Below are positions 8,855 to 17,500 of a stretch of DNA of 64,000 bases, piece after piece. The notes under the pieces were generated by a model, which was not told the origin of the DNA, did not search any database, and worked only from the letters and a program-made list of their open reading frames with translations. A program made the translations under genes and the position numbers. The stretch spans positions 930,001 through 994,000 of the forward strand of contig NZ_JAIRAU010000001.1 of assembly GCF_020073745.1 (NCBI RefSeq). Reading direction: 5' to 3'. Positions within the stretch are counted from its first letter, which is position 1, and each line of letters starts with the position of its first letter. Origin of the DNA: Nannocystis pusilla (lineage in GTDB: Bacteria; Myxococcota_A; Polyangia; Nannocystales; Nannocystaceae).

Positions 8855-10189
8855 ATGACGCAGGCGACAGGTCACGAGGGACAGCCGGAGCGGGTGCGCG
8901 CGCTGGCGCTGGCGGCCCGGGCGGCCGGTCGGCAGCTGGCCGCGCTGTCCGGTCCGGCCCGCGCGGCGCTGCTGCGCGACGTGGCGGCGGCGCTCGCCGA
9001 GCCGCGCGAGCGCGAGCGGCTGCTGGCGGCCAACGCCCGCGACGTGGCGGCAGCCAGGGCGGCGGCCGCGGCGGGCGAGCTCGACCCGGCGCGGCTCAAG
9101 CGGCTCGGGCTCGACGTCGCCAAGCTCGACAGCGTGGCCGACGGGCTCGGCCAGCTGGCGGCGATGCCGGAGCTGCTCGGGCAGGCGCGGCTGCGCCGCG
9201 AGCTCGACGACGGGCTGGTGCTCGAGCAGGTACCGTGCCCGCTGGGGCTGGTCGGCGTGGTGTTCGAGGCCCGGCCCGACGCGGCGCCGCAGATCGGCGG
9301 GCTGTGCCTCAAGAGCGGCAACGCGGCGCTGCTCAAGGGCGGCAGCGAGGCGCGCGAGAGCAACCGCGCGCTGGTCGAGCTGATGCAGCGGGCCCTGCAG
9401 CGCCACGGCGTCGGCGCGGCGGCGATCACGTTGCTCGAGCAGCGCGAGGACATCACGGCGATGCTGGCGCTCGACGACGTGCTCGACCTGGTGATCGCCC
9501 GCGGCGGGCACGAGTTCGTGCGCCACGTCCAGCGCAGCACCAGGATCGCGGTGATGGGTCACGCCGAGGGCGTGTGCCACCTGTTCCTCCACGCCTCGGC
9601 GGAGCCGGCGATGGCGGCCACGATCGCGGTCGACGCCAAGTGCGGCTACCCGGCGGCGTGCAACGCGATCGAGGCGCTGCTGTGGGAGGACGGGGCCGAG
9701 GCGGCCCTCGCCGCGTGCGTGACGGCGCTGAAAGGGCGCGGGGTGGAGCTGCGCGGGTGCGACCGGACGCGGGCGCGCCACCCGGAGCTGGTGGCGGCGA
9801 CGGAGGCCGATTGGGGCCACGAGTACGGGGCGCTGGTGCTGGCGATCCGCCACGTCGACGGCGAAGCGGACGCGCTCGCCCACATCGACCGATACGGCTC
9901 GAGGCACACCGAGGCGATCGTCGCCGCCGACGCGGCGGCGGCCGAGCGCTTCCTCGCCGCGGTCGACGCCGCCGACGTGTTCTGGAACGCGAGCACGCGA
10001 TTCGCCGACGGCTATCGCTTCGGGCTCGGGGCCGAGGTCGGGATCTCGACGGGCAAACTGCATGCCCGCGGGCCGGTCGGCGCCGAGGGCCTGCTGACAT
10101 ATCGCTGGCTGTTGCGCGGCCGCGGGCAAGTCGCGTCCGACTACGGACCCGGCAAGCGACGCTTCACGCACCGCAAGCTCGAGCCCTGA
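8855..10189 (+). CDS. proA: Gamma-glutamyl phosphate reductase
   Basis: ProA reduces the ProB product, gamma-glutamyl phosphate, to glutamate semialdehyde with NADPH. The 444-residue protein has the aldehyde-dehydrogenase-type fold: cofactor motif PLGLVGVVFEARPDAAPQI near residue 128, KSGNAALLKGGSEA, the catalytic cysteine in KCGYPAACNAIEA near residue 270, and a C-terminal GVGAEVGISTGKLHARGPVG-like motif. Its ATG lies within a gagggacatgac half copy of the dispersed repeat, and the upstream 45 bases contain several more GGACA halves. It is probably co-transcribed with proB and translated from its own site. The first dozen residues (MTQATGHEGQPE) look repeat-derived. Confidence 0.95.
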   Translation: MTQATGHEGQPERVRALALAARAAGRQLAALSGPARAALLRDVAAALAEPRERERLLAANARDVAAARAAAAAGELDPARLKRLGLDVAKLDSVADGLGQLAAMPELLGQARLRRELDDGLVLEQVPCPLGLVGVVFEARPDAAPQIGGLCLKSGNAALLKGGSEARESNRALVELMQRALQRHGVGAAAITLLEQREDITAMLALDDVLDLVIARGGHEFVRHVQRSTRIAVMGHAEGVCHLFLHASAEPAMAATIAVDAKCGYPAACNAIEALLWEDGAEAALAACVTALKGRGVELRGCDRTRARHPELVAATEADWGHEYGALVLAIRHVDGEADALAHIDRYGSRHTEAIVAADAAAAERFLAAVDAADVFWNASTRFADGYRFGLGAEVGISTGKLHARGPVGAEGLLTYRWLLRGRGQVASDYGPGKRRFTHRKLEP

Positions 10190-11137
10190 GCGGGCGCGGC
10201 CGCGAGTGAACGCAGACGTCGACGCGGGCCGCGCAGGCGAGGGGCGGAGCCGAGGAGCTGGGCGTCGAACCATGTTCGCCCGCGAAGCGCCGCCGACGGC
10301 GATGATTCGCCGCGGCGCCGTCGGTCGCGGCGAGACATGTTGCTGACGCCACAGCCCGCGGTGGAGCGCGAAGGCGAGCCGAGAATCACGACCGCAATTA
10401 CAGAAGAGGAGGAGCGTCGTCGGTCGCAGATCCGCGCGAGATGCGAGTGAGGCCGGAGCGTGCGCGCGGGAGGAAGACGGCTCACGCGGGCGAGTCGAAG
10501 GGGCGAGAAACTTTTCGAGATCCGTTCGGCGATTCGTTACGCATATCAGGTGTTGCGAACGTCGAGGGCCACGCGCAGGCGATGGGCACGGTGCGTGGCC
10601 CCGCCATGTCGTCACGATCGCACGGCGTGCACGCGCACGCCGGCGAACGTGCACGCCGGCCCCACGGAGCTTGTTGCGGAAATACCGGAGAGATCGCTGT
10701 CGAGCCGGCTCGCGAATGTGGGCAGCGTCGGCCGTGAAGACAGCGCTTGCGGACGGACGGGTAGCCTTTCGAAGACGGAGGCTCGTGCGTGAGGAATCGT
10801 GCGTGAAGACCTGCGTACGCACGCCCGAGCAGATGCCCGCCGGGAAATGCATCTGACGAAGATCCGGCAAACTCAGGGCCCGTGGGGCGAACTTCAGGGC
10901 CCGTGGGGCGAACCTCGATTGTGGGCACCCGGGACGCGGCTTGACGCGAGGAGCGAGGCCGTGAGATGATCGAAGAATCACTCTTTTGAGCCGCGAGGCG
11001 TTCGCGGGCGAATCCTCGCGCGTGGGGCACGCGCGTTCGAAGTCTCACGAACAGGTGGCACATTGCCAGACAAGAGAACCCTGGCGCGCAGCCCGGCGGT
11101 ATCGGGGCGGCGCGTCGGAATCCTGCTTGGGAGTATC
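10190..11137. other. Long intergenic region, no gene recognised
   Basis: Nearly 950 bases separate proA from the peroxidase gene. Several frames stay open on both strands, but none shows a signal peptide, family motif or ribosome site with protein-like composition. The right end (about 10960-11137) should carry the peroxidase promoter. A 21-bp perfect-to-near-perfect tandem duplication is present at 10873-10914. Confidence 0.45.
10873..10914. repeat. Two-copy 21-bp tandem repeat
   Basis: The unit tcagggcccgtggggcgaac plus one base is repeated immediately, with only the final base differing. It lies in non-coding DNA about 220 bases upstream of the peroxidase gene. Confidence 0.85.
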
Positions 11138-12637
11138 ATGCTGAAGCATCGTATTGTGGCGGTTTTGTCGATGTCGGTCATCACGGCCTTCGTGTGCGTC
11201 GCCGGGGAAGCGACCGCGCGCGCGGCGGGGACGACGAATCAGGAGCTGATCGGGGCCGAGGGGCTCACGGGCGTGCTCGCGCCCGGGCAGCTGCTGCGGA
11301 GCTGGCTCGTCGACGAGGTGCGCGACTTGATCGAGGAGAACGGGATCGAGCCGCTCGAGCTGCCGCCGCCGGTGTCCGACGAGCTGTTCGAGCTCGGCGA
11401 GGCGCTCTTCTATGACAAGATCCTCAGCGGCAACATGGACGTCTCCTGTTCGACGTGCCATCACCCGCGGCTCGGCACCACCGATCGCCTGACGATGAAC
11501 CGCGGCGTCCACGGGGTCGGGATCGGGCCGGAGCGCGTCGGCGCGGCGGTGGGCGGGCGCACCACTCAGCCGCTGTGGAATCTCCACAAGCTGCAGCTGG
11601 GGCTGACGGTCGACCACAAGGTGCCGCTCAACGCCGAGGGGTACGTGACCCCGCTCGGCGGGCCGTTCATCCCGTTCGAGTGGCAGGACGACGCGTTCGA
11701 CCCGAACATGCTGGTGGCCGCGGGGCAGGCGATGATGCCCGAGGTGACCGACCAGGAGATGCTCGGCTTCCCCGGCGAGAACGAGTTCACCACCGAATGT
11801 CCGCAGGACAACCCGCCGTTCGGGCTGGTCGTGTGCGCGTGGGGCAAGATGATGGAGCGGCTCGGCGAGATCCCCGAGTACGTCGACATGTTCGAGGCGG
11901 CCTACCCGGGCGTGGATTTCGCGGATATGCATTTCGCGTACGCGGGCAACGCGATCGCGGCGTACGAGTTCCGCGCGTTCTTCTCCAACGATACGCCGTG
12001 GGACCGCTTCGTCGGCCGCATCGACCCCGCCACCGGGGTGGTCGAGGCCGACGACGACGCGTTGACGCTGGCGCAGCTGGCCGGCGCGCGGCGCTTCCTC
12101 GACTCCGATCTCGGCAACTGCACGTCGTGCCACGCGGGCAACGCGTTTACCGACGAGGACTTTCACAAGACGCTGCAGCCGCAGTTCGGGCCCGGCGGCA
12201 CGGTGCCCGGGGGCGACGGTCCGGGCGGGCTCGACGACTTCGGGCGCATGCGGATCTCCGGCGACCCGGCCGACAAGTACGCCTGGCGCACGCCGCCGCT
12301 GCGCAACGTGATGCTGACCGGGCCGTGGGGCCGGCAGAGCCACTACAACGACATCAAGGACTTCCTCCGCCACTACCGATTCCCGGTGCTGGCGCTGCTC
12401 GGCTACGACATCACCGAGAGCGTGGACGAGGTGGCGATGCACTCGCAGTTCCTCGAGAACCGGCAGGCGATCATCGCCGAGGGGGTCGACCCGCTGCTCT
12501 ACACCGTGAACATCGGCGGGCCGCTCGCGCTCGACAATCTGGTCAGCTTCCTGCACGCGCTCAGCGACGACAACGGGGCCGACTTCTCGCACCTGATCCC
12601 GCTCCGCGTGCCGAGCGGGCTGCCCGTCGATCCGTGA
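11138..12637 (+). CDS. Diheme cytochrome c peroxidase / MauG-family protein
   Basis: The 499-residue exported protein has a signal peptide ([20 protein letters not shown], cleaved after ATARA) and two c-type heme sites: CSTCH at about residue 104, followed by [10 protein letters not shown], and CTSCH at about residue 327, followed by [11 protein letters not shown]. It also has the late motif [17 protein letters not shown] typical of bacterial diheme peroxidases. The family reduces hydrogen peroxide in the periplasm or oxidises other substrates (MauG type). The protein is longer than classic CcpA (about 330 residues), with an insert between the hemes. The start was moved in to the ATG at 11138, which has a GGGAG ribosome site and directly begins the signal peptide. 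A hairpin follows the stop. Confidence 0.88.
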   Translation: MLKHRIVAVLSMSVITAFVCVAGEATARAAGTTNQELIGAEGLTGVLAPGQLLRSWLVDEVRDLIEENGIEPLELPPPVSDELFELGEALFYDKILSGNMDVSCSTCHHPRLGTTDRLTMNRGVHGVGIGPERVGAAVGGRTTQPLWNLHKLQLGLTVDHKVPLNAEGYVTPLGGPFIPFEWQDDAFDPNMLVAAGQAMMPEVTDQEMLGFPGENEFTTECPQDNPPFGLVVCAWGKMMERLGEIPEYVDMFEAAYPGVDFADMHFAYAGNAIAAYEFRAFFSNDTPWDRFVGRIDPATGVVEADDDALTLAQLAGARRFLDSDLGNCTSCHAGNAFTDEDFHKTLQPQFGPGGTVPGGDGPGGLDDFGRMRISGDPADKYAWRTPPLRNVMLTGPWGRQSHYNDIKDFLRHYRFPVLALLGYDITESVDEVAMHSQFLENRQAIIAEGVDPLLYTVNIGGPLALDNLVSFLHALSDDNGADFSHLIPLRVPSGLPVDP

Positions 12638-12654
12638 TTCACCGGTGACACGGA

Positions 12655-12682
12655 GCCGGGCCGGCGATGAAGGCGGCCCGGC
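12655..12682. terminator. Bidirectional hairpin between convergent genes
   Basis: Nine-base inverted repeat GCCGGGCCG / CGGCCCGGC with a 10-base loop, between the ends of the peroxidase (+) and the methyltransferase-like gene (-). There is no T-run, so it may stop transcription inefficiently or in a Rho-assisted way. Confidence 0.5.
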
Positions 12683-12698
12683 GCGCGCGTCCGTGCGC

Positions 12699-13319
12699 TC
12701 ACAGCAGGCCCGGGATGATGAGGCTCGTGCGCTCCTTCCACGCCGCGAACTCGGGGTAGCGGGCCAGCGAGGCGTCCTTCTTGAGCATGTTGGGCAGCCA
12801 CACGCCGAAGAACATGACGCCGAGCACCAGCATCGGCGCCCAGTGGCGCGAGACCAGGCAGAAGCTGGTGTAGATCAGCAGCTCGCCGAGGTAGTTGGGG
12901 TTGCGCGAGCGGGCCCACAGGCCGCGGGTGAGCAGGGTGCCCGGGGTGAGCTCGAGGTGCATGTGCTTCTGCATGTCCGAGGCGAAGTGGAGGAACACGC
13001 CGAGGCCCCACATCGCCACGCACAGGGCGAGCAGCCACGGGGCGGTGTGGAGGTCGTCGCGGACGATGATCCACGGGCCGACCCAGTAGAGGGTCAGCGT
13101 GGCCCACGTGAGCAGGCCGTAGCCGAGGCCGACCTCCTGCTCCCATTGCTTGTCGGGGAAGCGCCGGCTCTTCCAGATCCACAGCAGGCCGTAGGTGCCG
13201 TGGAGGGCGAGGTAGATCCACGCGGTCTCGTTGTGCCAGGCGTCGAACCAGGCGATGAGCGCGAGCACGGCGAGGGCGTTGGCGCCCTTGTGGGTGTCGA
13301 TATAGAACTTGTGCTTCAT
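12699..13319 (-). CDS. Integral membrane isoprenylcysteine methyltransferase / DUF1295-like protein
   Basis: The 206-residue polytopic protein has about five hydrophobic segments. The C-terminal signature [22 protein letters not shown] is typical of the isoprenylcysteine carboxyl methyltransferase / phospholipid methyltransferase / steroid-reductase-like (DUF1295) superfamily, where the RNPxYxGE segment lines the cofactor site. Many bacterial members methylate lipids with SAM or reduce lipid double bonds. The substrate cannot be told from sequence. The start is the ATG before [11 protein letters not shown]. It is transcribed divergently from the MmcQ-like gene and converges on the peroxidase gene. 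Confidence 0.75.
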   Translation of the reverse strand: MKHKFYIDTHKGANALAVLALIAWFDAWHNETAWIYLALHGTYGLLWIWKSRRFPDKQWEQEVGLGYGLLTWATLTLYWVGPWIIVRDDLHTAPWLLALCVAMWGLGVFLHFASDMQKHMHLELTPGTLLTRGLWARSRNPNYLGELLIYTSFCLVSRHWAPMLVLGVMFFGVWLPNMLKKDASLARYPEFAAWKERTSLIIPGLL

Positions 13320-13415
13320 GGCGGCGTCGGCGAGGCGATGGTAGCGAAACGCGGGCGCTTGACAGGCCGCGCGGCGCGTGAGACTGCAACGGTTGAAAAC
13401 GCGCGTGAGGTCGTC

Positions 13416-14042
13416 ATGACGAAGCAAGCGATCGGAGCCGGCGGAGAACAGCTGCGTGCGCTGGCGCTCGCCTATCCCGAGGCGGTCGAGGAGTTCCCGT
13501 GGGGCCACACGGCCGTGAAGGTCCGCGGCAAGGCGTTCCTGTTCATGGGCGGCGAGCCCGGCACGCTCAGCCTGTCCTGCAAGCTGCCGGCCTCGCACGG
13601 GGCGGCGCTGCTGCTGCCGTTCGCGTCGCCGACCGGCTACGGGCTCGGCAAGAGCGGCTGGGTGACGGCGGTGTTCCCGATCGCGGCGGCGCTGCCGATC
13701 GCGCTGCTGGCGGAGTGGATCGACGAGAGCTACCGCGCGGTGGCGCCGAAGAGGCTCGGCGCGCTGGTCGGGCAGGGTGGCCCGAAGGGCATGGCGGAAG
13801 GGACAGAGACAAAGAGACAGGGCTCGAAGGGCATGGCGAAAGAGGCAGGTTCGGCCGGGGCGAAGAAGGCGGCGAAGGCGGCGAGCGCGAAGGCCGGGGC
13901 GAAGAAGACGGCGAAGGCGGGGGTGAAGAAGCAGGCGAAGGCGGCGAGCGCGAAGGCCGGAGCGAAGAAGGCGGCGAAGACGGGCGCGAAGAAGCAGGCG
14001 AAGGCGAGCGCGAAGAAGGCCGCGGGCCGGCGCGCCGGCTGA
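13416..14042 (+). CDS. MmcQ/YjbR-fold protein with histone H1-like Lys/Ala tail
   Basis: Residues 1 to about 115 match the MmcQ/YjbR (DUF419) fold, which resembles a DNA-binding alpha/beta domain ([19 protein letters not shown], the end near [14 protein letters not shown], and [14 protein letters not shown]). From about residue 120 to 208 the protein is a basic low-complexity tail with repeated [16 protein letters not shown], like bacterial histone H1-like (Hc1/AlgP) tails. The combination suggests a nucleic-acid-binding protein, possibly a chromosome-associated one. That is inference. The start has a GTGAGG ribosome site. The linker ([23 protein letters not shown]) is coded by DNA rich in half copies of the dispersed repeat. 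Confidence 0.8.
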   Translation: MTKQAIGAGGEQLRALALAYPEAVEEFPWGHTAVKVRGKAFLFMGGEPGTLSLSCKLPASHGAALLLPFASPTGYGLGKSGWVTAVFPIAAALPIALLAEWIDESYRAVAPKRLGALVGQGGPKGMAEGTETKRQGSKGMAKEAGSAGAKKAAKAASAKAGAKKTAKAGVKKQAKAASAKAGAKKAAKTGAKKQAKASAKKAAGRRAG

Positions 14043-14128
14043 TGGCGGTCGCTCAGGGGTGGACGGCCCTGCGATAGCCCCGCGAGGGAGGTCGCGGGAC
14101 GCCGGCGCCCTCGCGGCGCGTCGTCGCT

Positions 14129-14413
14129 GCCGCCGACGGTGGTCGACTGATTGGCGCCGACGGAGACGGTCTGGTTGGCGCCGACCGTCTCGCTCTGATC
14201 GACGCCGACGCTGAGGCTCTGGCTGGTGCCGACGGAGATGGTCTGGTCGTTGCCGACGGTCAGCGACTGGTCGACGCCGACGGACAGCGTCTCGTTGTTG
14301 CCGACGCTCGCCTTGCGGTCGACGCCGACGTCGTCGGTCTGGTGGCGGCCGATCGTGCTCGTGTCGTCGCGACCGCTCTTGCGCGAGGTGTCGCGGACGA
14401 CGTCGGTGTTCAT
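14129..14413 (-). pseudogene. VgrG C-terminal fragment (T6SS spike tail repeats)
   Basis: About 95 codons on the minus strand encode the regular heptad-like tail of a type VI secretion VgrG spike: SVGNNETLSVGVDQSLTVG, then NDQTISVG, TSQSLSVG, VDQSETVG, ANQTVSVG and ANQSTTVGG. The tail begins near NTDVVRDTSRKSG and is preceded by unrelated sequence in another frame. The gp27/gp5-like body of VgrG (more than 500 residues) is missing and the tail ends in GC-rich nonsense. No other T6SS gene is in the window, so this is a remnant. Confidence 0.75.
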
Positions 14414-14414
14414 G

Positions 14415-14642
14415 TCCTGCGTACACCGGGTGCTCGCCGGCCGCGTACGACCCGCTGTTGAACGCGACCTCGAGCGCCTTGAGGATCTCGTAATAATAGC
14501 TCTGCGACACCCCGCCCCAGCCGCGCTGGCGGCCGTAGAAGTTCGGGTCGCCGTTCGGGTCGACCGCGCGCCATATCTTCTCGAGGTCCCTGGCCCACGA
14601 GATCGGGCCGCTGAGGCGGCGCACGGTCTCGAACGGGGCGAC
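14415..14642 (-). pseudogene. Inverted N-terminal fragment of an LCAT/PGAP1-like lipase
   Basis: The minus strand encodes a protein-like stretch, GPISWARDLEKIWRAV ... YGRQRGWGGVSQSYYYEILKALEV ... GEHPVYAG. It resembles the RGWG-x(5)-YxxFL-x-LE ... PVYAVGYNW segment found upstream of the nucleophile in LCAT-like bacterial esterases, including T6SS phospholipase effectors. It has no start codon context and runs straight into the VgrG tail in a different frame. The matching C-terminal part lies on the opposite strand immediately to the right, so this piece appears to have been inverted. The family match is from memory of motifs. Confidence 0.5.
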
Positions 14643-15633
14643 GCTGCTGGCGCGGCGGATCCGCCACGTGCTCGACAAGCACGGGCGGGGTCGACAAGGT
14701 GGTGCTGGTGACGCACAGCATGGGCGGCCTGGTGGCCCGCTACGCCTGCGCGCCGGCCGGCTGCGGGGTGGCGAACCTGGTCAAGGGGGTGGTCCACGTG
14801 GTCCAGCCGTGCAACGGCGCGGTGGTGGTCTACCGCCGGTTCGTCGAGGGCCTCGCCAACGAGAGGGCGACCGGGCTCGAGGGCAAGATCTTCGCCGGGA
14901 TCCTCGGCGGGACCTGGTGGGGCTACACGATGATCATGAGCGGCACCGAGGGCCGCTGCAGCTGATGCCGAACCACGCGTACGAGGGCTGGCTCACCGGT
15001 CCTTCGGGACAGGTGGTGCCGGCGGCGCAGATCTACGCCGACTACCTCAGCGGCGGGCCGCGCAGCGTGGTGCCCGAGCTGCCGGCGGCCGAGCTGGCGA
15101 GGCTGCTCGAGGAGGGCCTCGGCGACGCGCCGGACGCGATCACGCGGGCGTCGGAGGCGCGGCTGATCGAGCTCGACGACGAGTGGGACGGGCGCTTCCC
15201 GGAGTTTCACGAGCTGCGGCTCAGGGCGGACCGCGCGCGCGCGGCCCGGGCGCTGGCGCGGTGGGACGCCTACCGCGCGACGCTGCGGGCCGGGGTCGCC
15301 ACGGCGCAGGCGTTTCACCAGGTCCTCGGCGGCTACGCGCATCCGCGCACGTTCATGCTGTACGCGGCGGGGATGGCGACCGAGACCGCGTACCGCTGGG
15401 ACCTGCCGGCCGGCCGTCGCGCGGTGCCTGCGGCCGGCGGCGGCGACGGGACGGTGCCGATCGCTAGCGCCCAGGGGCTCGACGCCGGGGTCGGCGCGCA
15501 GTGGGCCGGCGCGGCGCCGCCGCGGTTGGCGCTGGCGGAGGACGTCGGGGCGCACGAGCACTCGACCTGCTTCGTGCCCGACGTCAACCAACGCGTGGTG
15601 CGGCGGGTCCAGGCGCTGCGCCTGCTGCCGTAG
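14626..15633 (+). pseudogene. Frameshifted LCAT/PGAP1-like alpha/beta hydrolase, C-terminal part
   Basis: The plus strand encodes the catalytic part of an LCAT-like esterase in two frames: SNGATLLARRIRHVLDKHG, then after a +1 shift near 14690 VDKVVLVTHSMGGLVARYAC (nucleophile Ser in THSMGG) and GVVHVVQPCNGAVVVYRRFV ... TMIMSGTEG. A compensating shift near 14950 returns to LQLMPNHAYEGWL, which runs in frame to the stop and includes GGDGTVPIASAQG (acid region) and EHSTC (late His). The two compensating one-base shifts could be real decay or assembly errors. The N-terminal part is inverted on the left. The family includes T6SS Tle-type lipase effectors, consistent with the VgrG fragment alongside. 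Confidence 0.65.
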
Positions 15634-15643
15634 CGTGACGCGA

Positions 15644-15697
15644 GCGACAGGTGTCCGCGGGCCGCGTGAGTCCGTGCGCCGCGACAGGTGTCCGCGG
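15644..15697. repeat. Direct repeat pair GCGACAGGTGTCCGCGG
   Basis: Two identical 17-base copies at 15644-15660 and 15681-15697. The core GACAGGTGTCC resembles a half-collapsed form of the dispersed GGACA/TGTCC repeat. Confidence 0.75.
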
Positions 15698-15796
15698 CGC
15701 GCAGCGCTCGCTGTGATCCGATCGGCGGTGCTCGGGCGATCGTGACAGTCGCACGTGGACGGGCGGGGCCTCGCCGTGGCAGCCTTCGAGCACGCC

Positions 15797-17392
15797 ATGG
15801 AGCTCACCGCGCTGATCGCCGCCCTCTCGGACCCCCGCGCCTTCGGGCGCGACGCGGGGGTCCGGGTCGAGGTGGTGCAGACGCACGTGTCGGTGGTGTT
15901 CCTGATCGAGGACGAGGTCTTCAAGCTGAAGAAGCCGGTCGACCTCGAGTTCCTCGACTACTCGACGCTGTCGCGCCGGCGGCACTTCTGCCAGCTCGAG
16001 GTGGAGCTCAACCGGCGGCTCGCCCCGGACGTGTACTTGGGGACATTGCCCATCGTTCAGGTGGGCGACGAGCTGCGGGTCGGCCGCGAGCTCGACGAGG
16101 GCGGCGACCTCGAGGTGATCGACTGGGTGGTGCACATGCGCCGCCTGCCCGACGCGGCCCGGCTCGGCAGCCGGATCGCCGCCGGCGAGGCCGACGCGGC
16201 GCTCCTGCAGCGGCTGGGGGCCACGATCGCGGGCTTCCACGCGCGGGCGCGGCGCGGGCCGGCGGTCTCGGCGTGGGCGACGTTCGCGGCGGTGGCCGGC
16301 AATTGCCGGCAGAACTTCGTGCAGCTGGCGCCGCTCGGGGTGGTGCCGGAGCTGCTGCTGACGCGGGTCGAGCGCGCGACCGAGGAGGCGCTCGGGCGGG
16401 TGCACGCGGCGATCGACGCGCGGGCGCGGCGGCACGTGCCGCGCGACACCCACGGCGACCTGCGGCTCGAGCACGTGTACTGGTTCCCCGAGCGCGAGGC
16501 GCCGGACGACATCGTGGTGATCGACTGCATCGAGTTCGGCGAGCAGTTCCGCTGCGCCGACCCGGTGGCCGACCTGGCGTTCCTGGTGATGGACCTGCGC
16601 GACGCGGGCCGGCGCGACCTGGCCGAGGCGCTGTGCGACGGGTACTTCGCGGCGGCGCCCGAGGACGAGGTGAGCGAGGGGCGCGCGCTGCTGCCGCTGT
16701 ACGTGGCCTACCGCGCGACGGTGCGGGCCAAGGTCGAGGCGTTCAAGGCGTGCGAGCCGGAGGTGCCGGAGGAGCAGGCCGCGGCGGCGCGGGGGCGCGC
16801 GCGGCGGTACTTGCTGCTGGCGCTGCGCGAGCTGCAGGCGCCGGCGCTGGCGCCGTGCCTGCTGCTGGTGATGGGGCTGCCGGGGACCGGCAAGTCGACG
16901 CTGGCGCGCGCGCTGGCCGAGGAGGGCTTCGTGTGGGTCCGCTCCGACGCGGTGCGCAAGCAGCTCGCCGGCCTGCCGACCGAGGCGCCGGCCGACGCCT
17001 CGGTGTACACGCCGGCCTGGACCGAGCGCACCTACGAGGTGTGCCGCGAGCTGGCCGAGGCGCGCCTGTCGGAGGGCGAGCGCGTGGTCGTCGACGCCAA
17101 CTTCAAGCTCGACGCTCAGCGCGCGCCGTTCGTCGCGCTGGCGGCGGCGCTCGGCGTGCAGGCGCAGATCCTGGTGTGCACCGCCGACGAGGCCACGGTC
17201 GTCGCGCGCCTGTCCCGCAGGACAGGCGACGTCTCCGATGCCGACGTGTCGGTGTATCAGCACGCGCGTCGCGCGTGGCAACCGCTGCGGCCGGAGCACG
17301 CGGCGATCGCCGCGGAGATCGCGAGCGAGGGCTCGCGCGAGGAGGTGCTGCAGCGGGCGCTGCAACACCTGCGCGCGGTCGGGTTGTGGTAG
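15797..17392 (+). CDS. Fused aminoglycoside-phosphotransferase-like / P-loop kinase protein
   Basis: The 531-residue protein joins two kinase folds. Residues about 1-310 form an APH/choline-kinase-like domain (VFKLKKPVDLEFLDYST lysine strand; catalytic loop HGDLRLEHVYWF near residue 218; VIDCIEF metal motif near 235). Residues about 350-531 form a P-loop AAA/zeta-toxin-like kinase (Walker A GLPGTGKSTLARAL near 358, then RSDAVRKQLAG and VVVDANFKL). This fusion is widespread (COG2187 plus COG0645), with an unknown small-molecule substrate. The ATG at 15797 fits the family start; an upstream in-frame GTG at 15755 is an alternative. An exact copy of the dispersed hairpin (17211-17224) lies in frame near the C-terminus and encodes LSRRT. 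Confidence 0.85.
   Translation: MELTALIAALSDPRAFGRDAGVRVEVVQTHVSVVFLIEDEVFKLKKPVDLEFLDYSTLSRRRHFCQLEVELNRRLAPDVYLGTLPIVQVGDELRVGRELDEGGDLEVIDWVVHMRRLPDAARLGSRIAAGEADAALLQRLGATIAGFHARARRGPAVSAWATFAAVAGNCRQNFVQLAPLGVVPELLLTRVERATEEALGRVHAAIDARARRHVPRDTHGDLRLEHVYWFPEREAPDDIVVIDCIEFGEQFRCADPVADLAFLVMDLRDAGRRDLAEALCDGYFAAAPEDEVSEGRALLPLYVAYRATVRAKVEAFKACEPEVPEEQAAAARGRARRYLLLALRELQAPALAPCLLLVMGLPGTGKSTLARALAEEGFVWVRSDAVRKQLAGLPTEAPADASVYTPAWTERTYEVCRELAEARLSEGERVVVDANFKLDAQRAPFVALAAALGVQAQILVCTADEATVVARLSRRTGDVSDADVSVYQHARRAWQPLRPEHAAIAAEIASEGSREEVLQRALQHLRAVGLW
17211..17224. repeat. Dispersed hairpin repeat, exact copy
   Basis: Exact TGTCCCGCAGGACA, inside the coding sequence of the APH/P-loop fusion, in frame. 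Confidence 0.8.
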
Positions 17393-17408
17393 ACGCAGGG
17401 GGGGCGTC

Positions 17409-17422
17409 TGTCCTTGCGGACA
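17409..17422. repeat. Dispersed hairpin repeat, exact copy
   Basis: Exact TGTCCTTGCGGACA, 17 bases after the stop of the APH/P-loop fusion gene and about 80 bases before the next start. Confidence 0.8.
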
Positions 17423-17500
17423 TGTGCTCGCGCGCCTGCGCGCCCGGTCTGCGCGGCCGCGAACGTTGTCAACTCGCGGCTCGAGTGGTCTAGTTGGGCC

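Noticed and set aside
10190..11137. A protein gene in the proA-peroxidase gap
   Set aside because: Open frames exist on both strands but are Arg/Pro/Ser-rich, lack ribosome sites and show no motif.
13916..14040. AlgP-like separate gene
   Set aside because: The Lys/Ala repeats are in frame with the MmcQ domain and share its stop, so they are its tail.
12699..14678. Single 659-codon minus-strand protein
   Set aside because: Only the last 206 codons form the membrane methyltransferase-like protein. The upstream part mixes the lipase fragment, antisense of the MmcQ tail and nonsense.
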